Shown one piece after another: positions 1 to 9,066 of a stretch of 64,000 bases of DNA; position 1 is the first letter of the stretch; each line of letters begins with the position of its first letter. The notes under the pieces are model-generated. The model saw nothing but the letters and a program-made list of their open reading frames with translations. It was not told where the DNA came from and ran no database searches. The stretch comes from Candidatus Eisenbacteria bacterium (lineage in GTDB: Bacteria > Orphanbacterota > Orphanbacteria > Orphanbacterales > Orphanbacteraceae): assembly GCA_016930695.1 (NCBI GenBank), contig JAFGGD010000045.1, positions 1 through 64,000 on the forward strand, read 5' to 3'. The translations under genes and the position numbers were made by a program.

Positions 1-188
1 CTTCCCCCGCCGGTCTCCCTTCGGGGCACGGTCCGGATGCTCTGCATCCTCCCTCTTCTCGCTCGCCGACCCACCTCCGCCCGCCCCTTCTCCTCGAAGG
101 ATCACGCCGTCCGTCGCCGAAGGGAGGCTTGGTTCTTTTCGTGTTTTCCGTGGGAGGCGGAGCGAGGGCAAGGTGCGCCTGCGATCGG
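1..188. other. No gene seen at left edge
   Basis: I see no coding sequence, RNA gene or convincing terminator in these bases. They lie downstream of lptG, which reads leftward and ends at 189. Confidence 0.5.
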
Positions 189-1271
189 CTAGCGGTTGGT
201 GAGTTTTCGGAAGAGCCAGATGCCGGCGACGCCGAAAAGAATGTTCCCCGCCCAGGCGGCGAGGAGCGGGGGAAGATAACCATTGTGGCCGAAGCTCTGC
301 CCCACCCGGAGGGCGAGGTAATAGACGAAGCAGAGCGCCAGGGCGATGCTGAAGCCGACGGCGTTTCCCCCACGCCGGAGAAGGGACGCCAGCGGGGCGC
401 CGAGAAGCACGAGCAGGAAGCTGGTGAACGGGAAGGCGATTTTCATGTTCAGTTCCACCTCTTCCTTCCGCACCTCGCCGCCGCTCTGTCTCGCCTTCCG
501 GATGTGGGCGGTCAGCTCCCGAAAGCTCATCTGACGCGGGCTCTTCTGCACCGCCGCGAAATCCTCCGGCGTTTCGCGGATCGCCGGCTCCGGCCGCTCC
601 ACGAAGGGGACCGCCTCTTCGAGCCCCTCCTCGCTGAACCGCCGGAAGAAGCCGTCCCGGAAGACCAGCGTGCCGTCCACCCACTCCGCGGTCTTAGCGT
701 CGATCCGCTCCGTCAGCCGGTTTTCCTGCAGGCGCTGCACCACCACGTTCTCCATCTCCCCCTTCGCCACGTCGAGACGGTCGATCCGAAAGAAACGCCC
801 CCCCTCGGCGAGAAAGCTGAGGTCCCGGCGAACCGAGCGGATCCGGCTGCGTCCGGGGCGAATCATCTCGTCGTCGATCTCCTTCACCCGTACCGCCGCC
901 GGGGGGGCGAGGAACTCGCCGAAGGCGAGGGCGGCGAGGCTTACGACGAAGGCGGCGGCGATCACCGGCAGAATCGCGCGCCGGAGGCTGATGCCGGCTC
1001 CGATGATCGCCGTGAATTCGTTGTTCCGGGCGTGCTGCCCGAGGGAAAAGAGACAGGCGAGGAGCATCCCCACCGGGAGCATGAGGAGAAGGATCTCCGG
1101 GATGCGGTAGAGGTAGTAGAGGCCCACCACGGGAATGGGAACGCCGTGATCGATGAAATCGTCGAGCTTCTCGAAGAGGTCGAGGATCAGGAAAATGGCG
1201 ATAAAGGCGATGAGGGCCGTGAGGAGGGCGAGCAGATAGCGCCTCAGGATGTAGCCGTCCAGCGTCTTCAA
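189..1271 (-). CDS. lptG: LPS export ABC transporter permease LptG
   Basis: This is a YjgP/YjgQ-family inner-membrane permease of 360 residues. In the Lpt system it pairs with LptF and the LptB ATPase to extract lipopolysaccharide and pass it to LptC/LptA. The N-terminus (LDGYILRRYLLALLTALIAF) is the usual cytoplasmic helix plus first membrane span. A soluble middle part precedes C-terminal spans (AFPFTSFLLVLLGAPLASLL, then a LFGVAGIWLFRKL end), the usual three-plus-three topology. I chose the TTG at 1271 because it overlaps the lptF stop (TTGA) and gives the family-typical N-terminus. An upstream in-frame extension inside lptF looks non-native. LptF versus LptG naming rests on gene order, since the two are paralogues. 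Confidence 0.9.
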   Translation of the reverse strand: MKTLDGYILRRYLLALLTALIAFIAIFLILDLFEKLDDFIDHGVPIPVVGLYYLYRIPEILLLMLPVGMLLACLFSLGQHARNNEFTAIIGAGISLRRAILPVIAAAFVVSLAALAFGEFLAPPAAVRVKEIDDEMIRPGRSRIRSVRRDLSFLAEGGRFFRIDRLDVAKGEMENVVVQRLQENRLTERIDAKTAEWVDGTLVFRDGFFRRFSEEGLEEAVPFVERPEPAIRETPEDFAAVQKSPRQMSFRELTAHIRKARQSGGEVRKEEVELNMKIAFPFTSFLLVLLGAPLASLLRRGGNAVGFSIALALCFVYYLALRVGQSFGHNGYLPPLLAAWAGNILFGVAGIWLFRKLTNR

Positions 1272-2626
1272 CGGTCCCCGTCCTTTTTTCTTCGGAGGAA
1301 GGAGGGGAGGCGGAAGTGCCGCGTCTCGCGCATGAGACGCGCGACCATCCAGATGCCGATCGCCCCGAGAAGCACGTTGGCCGCCCACATCGCCACGGCG
1401 GGGGGGACGTATCCCCGGTCCGCCAGCTTCTCGCCGCCGATCAAGAAGAGGTAGTACACGACGAAGAAAACGATGCTGAGCCCGATGCCGACGCCGGGGC
1501 CGCCGCTGTGCGCTTGGATGCCGAGGGGGGCGCCGACCAGAATGAAAACGATGCACGCTACCGGGAGGGCGTATTTTTTGTGCACCTCCACCATGTAGCG
1601 GTCGATCTGCCGCTCCCGGTCCGTGATCCTCTCCTCCTTGGCGACCAGGCGGGCGCCCAGGTTCCGCAGATCCCGCGCCTCGTCCCGTTCCGCCGCCGGG
1701 TTCGGCTCTTCCTCGCGGTCCGGCGCCGGCGGTCCCTGCCAGTCGAGAATCGATAGGCGCGCCGCCAGGTGGGAGCGGATCGTCTCCTCACGATCCTGTC
1801 GGTGTTTGTCCATCTCCTCCCGGTAGGCGTGGACCCGGGCGAGCATGTCCGAGGCGCTCAGCTCCCGGTCCCCGCGGGTGTTCTTCTCCGCTCGCACCAG
1901 CTCCGTTCCCAACTCGGTGATCCGGATGGTGTGCGTCTCGAAACTGATCCGGTGGTAGTGGGCGGGACTCGCCTTGTCTACCGCGTGGATCTCACCGTCC
2001 CGCAGGAAAAGGGTGAGGACGTCCCCTTGGCGGGTGAACTCGATCCGCCCCTTCTCGGCCACGATGGTCTCCGTCTTGCCGTCATCGGTGTTCCTCTGGA
2101 TCGTCACTCCCTCGATGGCGGAGGTCTTTCCGTCCAGCTTCTCCACGCGGATCGTGTATCCCTGCATGTCGTTGAACATCCCCTGCTTGATCGCGAGGGA
2201 GGGACGTTTCTTGTGGATGTTGACCAGAAGGCTGGCGAGGCGGTGGTTGCTCTCGGGGAGGATATGGTTGTTGAACTGCACGAGCCCGGCGCTGATCAGC
2301 GTCGTGACGAGGAGGGGTGCGGCGAGGATCTGCCAGATTCCCACGCCGGCCGCTTTCATGGCGGTGATTTCGTTGTCCGCCGACAGTTTGCCGAAAGCCA
2401 TCACCGTGGCGACCAGCACGCTCATCGGGACGGTGAGCGCCACCATCCAACCGAGGCTGAGGAAAAAGACCTCCAGCACAACCGGGAGAGCGATCCCTTT
2501 GCCGAGAAAGAGATCGATATAGTCGATCAGAAGATCCATGATGAAGAGGAAAGTGATCACCAGGATGGCGAAGAGGAAAGGACCGACGTGCTCCCTCAAG
2601 ATGTAGCCGCTCAGAATGGTCCTCAT
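1268..2626 (-). CDS. lptF: LPS export ABC transporter permease LptF
   Basis: This is the second YjgP/YjgQ-family permease, 452 residues, and the partner of LptG in lipopolysaccharide export. It starts with a helix like that of LptG (ILSGYILREHVGPFLFAIL) followed by three membrane segments. A periplasmic beta-jellyroll-like region follows, with a charged insert near residues 310-380 (many R, D and E), then three C-terminal spans (YALPVACIVFILVGAPLGIQ onward). The ATG at 2626 is preceded by a GAGGAGAG ribosome-binding site. The open frame continues 58 codons upstream, but that part is Arg/Pro-rich and unlike the family. The stop overlaps the lptG start by 4 bases, indicating translational coupling. 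Confidence 0.9.
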   Translation of the reverse strand: MRTILSGYILREHVGPFLFAILVITFLFIMDLLIDYIDLFLGKGIALPVVLEVFFLSLGWMVALTVPMSVLVATVMAFGKLSADNEITAMKAAGVGIWQILAAPLLVTTLISAGLVQFNNHILPESNHRLASLLVNIHKKRPSLAIKQGMFNDMQGYTIRVEKLDGKTSAIEGVTIQRNTDDGKTETIVAEKGRIEFTRQGDVLTLFLRDGEIHAVDKASPAHYHRISFETHTIRITELGTELVRAEKNTRGDRELSASDMLARVHAYREEMDKHRQDREETIRSHLAARLSILDWQGPPAPDREEEPNPAAERDEARDLRNLGARLVAKEERITDRERQIDRYMVEVHKKYALPVACIVFILVGAPLGIQAHSGGPGVGIGLSIVFFVVYYLFLIGGEKLADRGYVPPAVAMWAANVLLGAIGIWMVARLMRETRHFRLPSFLRRKKDGDR

Positions 2627-3051
2627 ACTCTCTCCTCGGGGACTCACCTTAACGGATCGGTCCTCCGGGAAACAACCGGTTTCCCCGATCGCGTCCCCTC
2701 GATGGGACAAGCCGTCGCCGATAGGATACGACCCGGGGCGACGCCGTGGGCGGGGCCGAAACTCCGTTGGGAGCCGAAGCCTCAACAGATGATTATACAA
2801 CGGGTTTTGGCCTTCGTCTCAACCGATTTCCTTCTCCATTCTCCTCTTTCCAGGGTCTTTCGTGGCATGGGGCTTGCGGTAAGAAACCGGAAGCCCTGTG
2901 TGGGGGGTGTCCCTTTTTCCGCCCCCGCCCATTGAAACCCCTTATGGAGCGCTCCCGGTCCAGGTGGATTCGCGATCCTATCCCCCGGGAAGGGCGACCC
3001 TCTGAGAAGATGTTGGATAGGACCCGGTGCCCCTATGGGCGGAGGACGGCG
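2627..3051. other. Divergent intergenic region, lptF / sprA
   Basis: This 425-base gap separates the divergent lptF and sprA genes. It holds the probable lptF promoter (2792-2822, minus). I could not pick a convincing plus-strand promoter for sprA. The sprA frame stays open through much of the gap, but the encoded residues (Pro/Arg/Gly-rich, several Cys) do not resemble a SprA N-terminus. Confidence 0.5.
2792..2822 (-). promoter_or_regulatory. Probable promoter of lptFG
   Basis: On the minus strand TATAAT (2797-2792) is a perfect -10. TTGAGA (2822-2817) lies 19 bases upstream as a weak -35. The leader to the lptF ATG would be about 160 bases. Confidence 0.5.
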
Positions 3052-6000
3052 GTGCGTCTCTCTCCGAATCGGCTGAAGCGCGCGATCGGAGCGCTCCTTC
3101 TGTTCCTCGCCGTCGCCGCCCAAGGAGCGGGACTCCCCGCGGACGTGGAACGATCGGGTTCTCTCTCCCTGATTCGAAACCCGGCGCTCCGGAATCTACC
3201 CGATCACCTCTATCACCGCGCGCGTGCCCCCTATCGTTCCCCCTTCGTGCCCCGCCTGGATGGTTACCCGACGCCGCCCGCCCCTCGCCTACGCGCCGAC
3301 CTCGAACGGGGCCGTTTGGTGGTCACCCAGGAAAGGGAGGGGACCAGCCTCGTGCATCCGTGGGTGACGCCTCTTCCGGAGTATCTGGCCGACGCGCGTC
3401 TCGCCGAAATCCGCCGCGCCCTCCTCGAGAACAACCGGCAGTTGAAGGGGAGAAGCGGCGGCGCGAAGGGGAGCGGCCTCTTCAACATCGACATCCCCGT
3501 TCGTTTTCCCAAGACGCTCGGGAGGATCCTCGGACAGGGGGCGAACATCCAGGTTTCCGGCAGCGAGTCGATCACCTTTTCCGGAGAGACCCAGTACTAC
3601 ATCAAGTCGAGGGACAACGAGAGCGGCGGACAGAAGAAGTTCCCCGAACTGGACATGCGGCAGCAGCTCCAGATCCAAATGACCGGCACCATCGGCGAGA
3701 AGGTCAAGGTGGAGGTGCAGCACAACTCCGAGTCTCAGGTCCCCCTGGAGAACCGGATCAAGCTCCGTTACGAGGGCTTCGAGGACGAGGTGATCCAGAG
3801 GATCGAGGTGGGGAACACGGATCTCGCCCTTCCGGGAAATCAGTTCGTCAGCTTCAGCGCCCGGCAGCAGGGACTCTTCGGCGTCAAGATGATCGGCAAG
3901 GCGGGGAAGCTCGACTTCACCGCCGTCATGAGCCAGCAGCAGGGGAAGACGGACAACGCCTCCTTCACGGGACGGTCGAAGGAGGAGACCCGCCTGATCG
4001 ACGGTATGGATTACGTGAAGGGACGTTTCTTCGTTCTGAACGACTACAGACCGATCGAGGATCTGCGGGTCTTCACCGACGACGACGACGCCAGCAACAA
4101 TACGAGCGCGCAGCTGAAGGGATACGCCCGGCACTACAGGAACGGTGCCCCCGTCGATTCCTTGGACGGTTATTTCGACGAGTTGGAGGAGGGGACGGAC
4201 TACCTGATCAACCGCGAAGTGGGGATCCTCACCATGCGGCGTTCCCTGGGCGAGAATTACACCCTCGCCGTCTATTTCACGACGACCGCGGGGGACACGG
4301 TGGGGAACATTCCGCCCGAAGCGACGACGGACTCCACCGCATCGATCGAAGTGAAGCTGATCCGTCCTCCGTCCCTCTTCTACAGGCCCACGGATGAAAG
4401 ATTCGGCGAGACCTGGTATTACCAGATCCGGAACCTCTATGATCTGGGCGCCTCCAACATTCAAGGGGACGTGAAGATCCGCATCGTTCAACGCGCCGCC
4501 GGCGCGGAGGAGAGCTACGACCAGCAGAACGGGATCCCCTTCGCCCAGATCCTCGGTCTGGATCTCGTGAACAACACGGATCAGACCCTCGGGCCGGACG
4601 ACTACATCGACGCCGCGTATTACGGCAAGGGAACCCGGCTCCTGGACGGTCAAGGACAACCGGAAGAGCGCCCGGGGATCCCCACCGGGGATCTTCCCTT
4701 CATACCGACCATCTTGATCGACAAGGAGAACGGCCTCCTGGTCTTTCCCGATCTGCGTCCTTTCGATCCCGTCTATAACCATCAACACGCCAACGCCAAC
4801 ACGTCCTACCGTCTCGAAGAGCCGAACGACGTGATTTACGACAACCACGATCCCCAACCGACGGACTCCAAATACCAGATCGAGGTGAGTTTCCGGACCA
4901 GCCAAACCTCTTTCTCCCTCAATCGTTCCAATATCATCGAGGGGAGCGAGGTGGTGAAGCTGAACGGGCGCACCCTCACGCGGGGCGTGGATTATCGGAT
5001 CATTTACGAGATCGGGCAGATCGAGTTTCTCGCCGAAGAGGCTTCCGATCCCGACGCGGACATCCAGATCGACTTCGAGTACGCCCCCTTCCTCTCCCAG
5101 GCGCAGAAGAGCCTCGCCGGTTTCGCCGGAACCTACAACTACTCGGAAAGCACCAAGCTCTCCACCATCTGGCTCTACAAGGGGAACAAGACCCCCTACC
5201 GCCGTCCCCGCCTCGGCCAGGAGTCCTCGCGGATCGTCGTGGGCGGCCTCTCGGTAAGCACGGAGCACAGGCCCGAGTTCCTCACCCGTCTCACGGACAA
5301 GATCCCCGGAGTACGCGCCCGCGAAGAGTCCCATTTCCGTCTCGATCTGGAGTCGGCCGCCACCTTCCCCAACCCGAACGTCAAGAACGCCATTTATCTG
5401 GACGACATGGAGGGGACCGAGGAGTCCTCCAGCTTCGGCCTCACCCGCCGCCAGTGGGATCCCACGTCGATTCCCAAGATCGGTACCTCCCAGGAGGACT
5501 ATGAGAGGGAGGCGGAGAAACGCTTCCGGGACGTCTGGTGGTACAACCCCAAGAACGCCGTTTCCCGGGGAGACATCAACCCGGACCTCACGGACGAAGA
5601 GAGAAGGAAATTCGTCCCGGTTTTGGAGGTCGCCCTCCGGAACGGCACGATCGCCGACGGAGGAGAGGATGCCTGGGGAGGCGTCATGCGTCTCGTCTCC
5701 AAAACCGGTTTGGACATGAAGGAGAGAAAGTTCTTCGAGATCTGGGTGAACGACCAGAACAGGCGCAAGGGGAAGATGCACATCGATATGGGTCTTCTCG
5801 GCGAGGACGCCATGTGGAGCACCGACCCGCCCAACAACAGCCTCGATTCGGAGGACAGGGTCCCGAGGGACGGTGTGTTGGACGACACCGGCAACAAGGG
5901 GGAGAACGACGAGGACACGGGGCTGGACGGTCTCTTCAACTCCCAAGAATCCGGGAGCGGCGGCGATCCGGCCGGCGACGACTGGGCTTACGAAGAGAGC

Positions 6001-9000
6001 GACCCGGACAACTACTCCCGGATCAACGGAACCGAGGACAACGGATTCCTCGACACGGAGGACCTGAACGGAAACGGCAAGGTGGACGAGGAGAGCGGCT
6101 ACTTCCGTTTCACTATCGACTTCACCGACGAGGAGTACCTCGCCGCCGTGGGGAAGCAGGAGGCGAGGACCAGCTGGCGACTCTACCGGGTCCCGCTCGC
6201 CAAGTCGGAAGCGCGCGAGATTTACACCCAGCCCACATTCGATCAGGGGGTCAAGTACGTCCGGATTTGGTTCGAGGACCTGGACACCACCGACGCGGTC
6301 TTCCAGATCTACTCCATGGACGTGACCGGCAACCGGTGGTTGGAGGCGGGCATTCAGGAAGAGAACGGCGACCTCATCCCCATCGCCGAGGTGGATCCCC
6401 TGGAGATCTTCGCGGCCGGCGTGATCAACAACAAGGAGGGGGAGGACTACGACCCGCCGCCGGTGGAGATCCGCGTGGAGCGCCAGGTGCCGGAGAAGGA
6501 GCAGTCCCTGGTTCTGAACTACGAAAACCTGAAGCCGGGGCACACCGGGAGCGTCTTCCGCGCCCTATTCGACGACGAGAACTACACGCGTTACGAGAAC
6601 ATGGAGTTCTGGGTGAAACGGGCCGAGCCGGACGTGGAGCCGGAACTCTACCCGGACCCGGTCTTCTTCTTCCGTTTCGGCGGCGACTCCCTCAACTTCT
6701 ACGAGGTGGAGAGGACCCTCGACTACGAGGGCTGGGAGCAGGTGGAACTGGACCTGGTGGAGATGACCCGCCTCAAGCTGCAGGAGGAGCCCCGCCTCGA
6801 CTCGCTCTACGGCCGAGAGGTGGAGGTGCGCGAGGCGACGTCGGGCCCCTACACCTACCGCGCCGTCGGCATCCCCTCCATGACCAAGGTGCGGCGTCTC
6901 ACATTCGGCATCTCCAACCGGGACCACCGGGAGATGACCGGCGTGGTCTGGGTGGACGATCTCCGCTTGACCAACGTCAAGGGGGACGCCGGCTATGCCG
7001 CCCGATTGGGGGTGGATTTGGCCCTATCGGATCTCCTGGATCTCTCGGTGGACTATCGGAAGGTGGGGAAGGACTTCCGCCGTCTGAGCGGCGGGGGCGG
7101 GGGGCAGCTGCAGGAGGAGAATCCGCGCAACGGAAGCGACGAAACGGACCTCAGCGTCAGCGGCTCCGTCCGCCTCGGCAAGTTCCTGGAGGGGGTGGGC
7201 GTCGCCGCGCCGCTCACGGTGGGATGGAACCGGAACGAAACGCTGCCGGAGCTGCAGAACGCGTCCGACGTGGTGCTTGTGGATCCCTCGACGGAGAGGA
7301 CCGAGAAGAAGTCGGAAAACGCGGCCATCTCTTTTCAACGCACGCGCAAAGCGGAGAGCCCCTGGCTCTACTACACCTTCGACGCCATGCGCCTCCGCTT
7401 GAACGGGCGGCGGGGAACCAACTTCACCCCCACCAAGGTAGACACCAGCTCCTCCTGGGGGGTGGATTGGAGCTGGAGCTACCAGCCCCGCTTCCAAACC
7501 GACCTACAGGTGTTCCGCAGCTGGAAGGTGAACCCCCTGCCGACGAGCGTCAACCTGAGCGCCCGGCGGGAGCGGACGGAAACGCGCTCCCTGGACATCC
7601 GTTCCGAGACGTACCGGAAGGTGACCGGTAGAACATCCAGCTCCAGCTACTCCTTTGTCTTGCAACCGTTGAAGAGCGAAACCTTCTCCTCGGACTTCAA
7701 CTTCGCCTCCAACAGGGATCATCTCTACGGCAAGGCGCTCTCCTTCCTCCCGTCGGTCAACCGGGGATTGGAGACGAGCAGGAACCACCAGACCAAGCTC
7801 TCTTATTCGCCGCGGTTCAGCTCCCTTCTGGATTGGTTCAAACCGCGTTTCTCCTACACCAGCAAGTACACCGAGGACATCCCCATCGGCCAACGCCAGA
7901 TCACCGTCGACGAAACCACCGGCGACACCTTGTCGGTGGTGACGCTGCACAACGTGCAGAACACCAACACCAGCACCGTCGATTTCGGCATCGGCGTCGC
8001 GCGCCTCTTCGACCTGATCCCGGACGGATCGGGGAAGGAGGATGGGGGCGACGGCGGCCGATCCCCCGCCCCCGCCGACAGCGGCGCCGCGGAGGGGGGC
8101 GGCGATCCCCGCTTCGGCCCCGGTCATGTCCTCAGGGGGATCAAGAACGCCGGGTCCCGGATCGGCGACGTCACCGCCACGGTCACCCTCGGGCGGGACT
8201 CCCGTTATGACCGTCTCACCGGAAGGCCGGACCTCAAGTACCAGTTCGGATTCACCGACGAGGTGGACACCCTCCTCCAATACCGGCAGCAGGGACAATC
8301 GGTCAACGCCAGCCGGAGCCGGGACGTGGGGATGCGGGCGAGCAGCAGTATCCGCCTCGTTCCGAGCATGAGTCTTCGGTTGTCCTTCAACCAGAACGAG
8401 CGGAAGGGTTATGATTCAAGGAATCAGACGGCGAGCAAGAGCAGGACCTGGCCGGATCTCAGCTACAACTGGGACGGGCTGGAGGAGTTCTGGAAGCTGA
8501 GCCGCTATCTGAAAAGCGCCTCCCTCGACGTGGGGTATAATCGGAAAAGGGACCTCTCCGGGAAGACGCTCGTCGCGATCGACAAGGAAACGATCAGCAA
8601 GAACTGGAACCCGCTCTTCCAGATCGACGTGGAACTGCAGAACGGGCTCCGGGGGAGCATCTCGGCGGACCGCACCGAGAGGGTTTCGCTCAGCTATCTC
8701 GGAGGAGGCTCGGAGAGCGTATCCCAGAGCCGGGGGTACAGCGCGAGCCTGAATTACCGGATGTCCTCGCGCAAGAGGATCAACATCCCCATCCTCGGGA
8801 AGGGGACGAAGGGATCGTCCTTTACGGCGACCACGACATTCGCCTTGGATTTCAACTACTCCACCGACAAGGAGGAGGAGAAGAAGCCCTATCTTCTGAG
8901 CGCCCACACCCGGGACATCAGCATCCGCCCCCGGATCACTTGGACCTGGCTCCAGAACCTCTCCGGGAGCCTGGAGCTCCGTTTTGGAGAGAGGAGAAAC

Positions 9001-9066
9001 CTGAAGAATGAAAACCGGAGCACACGGACCATCGGGGCGAGCATATCGGCGCTCTTCAAGTTTTAG
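3052..9066 (+). CDS. sprA: SprA-family outer-membrane protein
   Basis: This 2004-residue protein matches SprA, the giant outer-membrane channel of the type IX secretion system in Bacteroidota, with homologues in other FCB phyla. Features include a SprA_N-type region from about residue 150 (QVSGSESITFSGETQYYIK), the LPGNQFVSFSARQQGLFGVK stretch, a YLDDMEGTEES motif near residue 784 and WVDDLRLTN near 1301. Long beta-rich segments run to an aromatic C-terminus ending in F. The GTG at 3052 is preferred over the ATG at 3010: GGAGGA lies 6 bases upstream, and it begins a signal peptide (RLKRAIGALLLFLAVAA) with likely cleavage A23|Q24. Residues ~936-1017 form an Asp-rich insert with an EF-hand-like DLNGNGKVDEESG. 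It overlaps the next gene by 59 bases. Whether it serves a full T9SS here is unknown; no other T9SS gene is in the window. Confidence 0.87.
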   Translation: MRLSPNRLKRAIGALLLFLAVAAQGAGLPADVERSGSLSLIRNPALRNLPDHLYHRARAPYRSPFVPRLDGYPTPPAPRLRADLERGRLVVTQEREGTSLVHPWVTPLPEYLADARLAEIRRALLENNRQLKGRSGGAKGSGLFNIDIPVRFPKTLGRILGQGANIQVSGSESITFSGETQYYIKSRDNESGGQKKFPELDMRQQLQIQMTGTIGEKVKVEVQHNSESQVPLENRIKLRYEGFEDEVIQRIEVGNTDLALPGNQFVSFSARQQGLFGVKMIGKAGKLDFTAVMSQQQGKTDNASFTGRSKEETRLIDGMDYVKGRFFVLNDYRPIEDLRVFTDDDDASNNTSAQLKGYARHYRNGAPVDSLDGYFDELEEGTDYLINREVGILTMRRSLGENYTLAVYFTTTAGDTVGNIPPEATTDSTASIEVKLIRPPSLFYRPTDERFGETWYYQIRNLYDLGASNIQGDVKIRIVQRAAGAEESYDQQNGIPFAQILGLDLVNNTDQTLGPDDYIDAAYYGKGTRLLDGQGQPEERPGIPTGDLPFIPTILIDKENGLLVFPDLRPFDPVYNHQHANANTSYRLEEPNDVIYDNHDPQPTDSKYQIEVSFRTSQTSFSLNRSNIIEGSEVVKLNGRTLTRGVDYRIIYEIGQIEFLAEEASDPDADIQIDFEYAPFLSQAQKSLAGFAGTYNYSESTKLSTIWLYKGNKTPYRRPRLGQESSRIVVGGLSVSTEHRPEFLTRLTDKIPGVRAREESHFRLDLESAATFPNPNVKNAIYLDDMEGTEESSSFGLTRRQWDPTSIPKIGTSQEDYEREAEKRFRDVWWYNPKNAVSRGDINPDLTDEERRKFVPVLEVALRNGTIADGGEDAWGGVMRLVSKTGLDMKERKFFEIWVNDQNRRKGKMHIDMGLLGEDAMWSTDPPNNSLDSEDRVPRDGVLDDTGNKGENDEDTGLDGLFNSQESGSGGDPAGDDWAYEESDPDNYSRINGTEDNGFLDTEDLNGNGKVDEESGYFRFTIDFTDEEYLAAVGKQEARTSWRLYRVPLAKSEAREIYTQPTFDQGVKYVRIWFEDLDTTDAVFQIYSMDVTGNRWLEAGIQEENGDLIPIAEVDPLEIFAAGVINNKEGEDYDPPPVEIRVERQVPEKEQSLVLNYENLKPGHTGSVFRALFDDENYTRYENMEFWVKRAEPDVEPELYPDPVFFFRFGGDSLNFYEVERTLDYEGWEQVELDLVEMTRLKLQEEPRLDSLYGREVEVREATSGPYTYRAVGIPSMTKVRRLTFGISNRDHREMTGVVWVDDLRLTNVKGDAGYAARLGVDLALSDLLDLSVDYRKVGKDFRRLSGGGGGQLQEENPRNGSDETDLSVSGSVRLGKFLEGVGVAAPLTVGWNRNETLPELQNASDVVLVDPSTERTEKKSENAAISFQRTRKAESPWLYYTFDAMRLRLNGRRGTNFTPTKVDTSSSWGVDWSWSYQPRFQTDLQVFRSWKVNPLPTSVNLSARRERTETRSLDIRSETYRKVTGRTSSSSYSFVLQPLKSETFSSDFNFASNRDHLYGKALSFLPSVNRGLETSRNHQTKLSYSPRFSSLLDWFKPRFSYTSKYTEDIPIGQRQITVDETTGDTLSVVTLHNVQNTNTSTVDFGIGVARLFDLIPDGSGKEDGGDGGRSPAPADSGAAEGGGDPRFGPGHVLRGIKNAGSRIGDVTATVTLGRDSRYDRLTGRPDLKYQFGFTDEVDTLLQYRQQGQSVNASRSRDVGMRASSSIRLVPSMSLRLSFNQNERKGYDSRNQTASKSRTWPDLSYNWDGLEEFWKLSRYLKSASLDVGYNRKRDLSGKTLVAIDKETISKNWNPLFQIDVELQNGLRGSISADRTERVSLSYLGGGSESVSQSRGYSASLNYRMSSRKRINIPILGKGTKGSSFTATTTFALDFNYSTDKEEEKKPYLLSAHTRDISIRPRITWTWLQNLSGSLELRFGERRNLKNENRSTRTIGASISALFKF

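Noticed and set aside
2746-3051. N-terminal extension of SprA
   Set aside because: The extension has no export signal, several Cys and Arg/Pro-rich text. The GTG at 3052 has a good ribosome-binding site and starts a signal peptide.
3289-6543. Very long open frame on the minus strand inside sprA (over 1000 codons)
   Set aside because: It mirrors the sprA codons in high-GC DNA, is Val/Leu/Arg/Asp-rich without domains, and sprA on the plus strand has clear homology.
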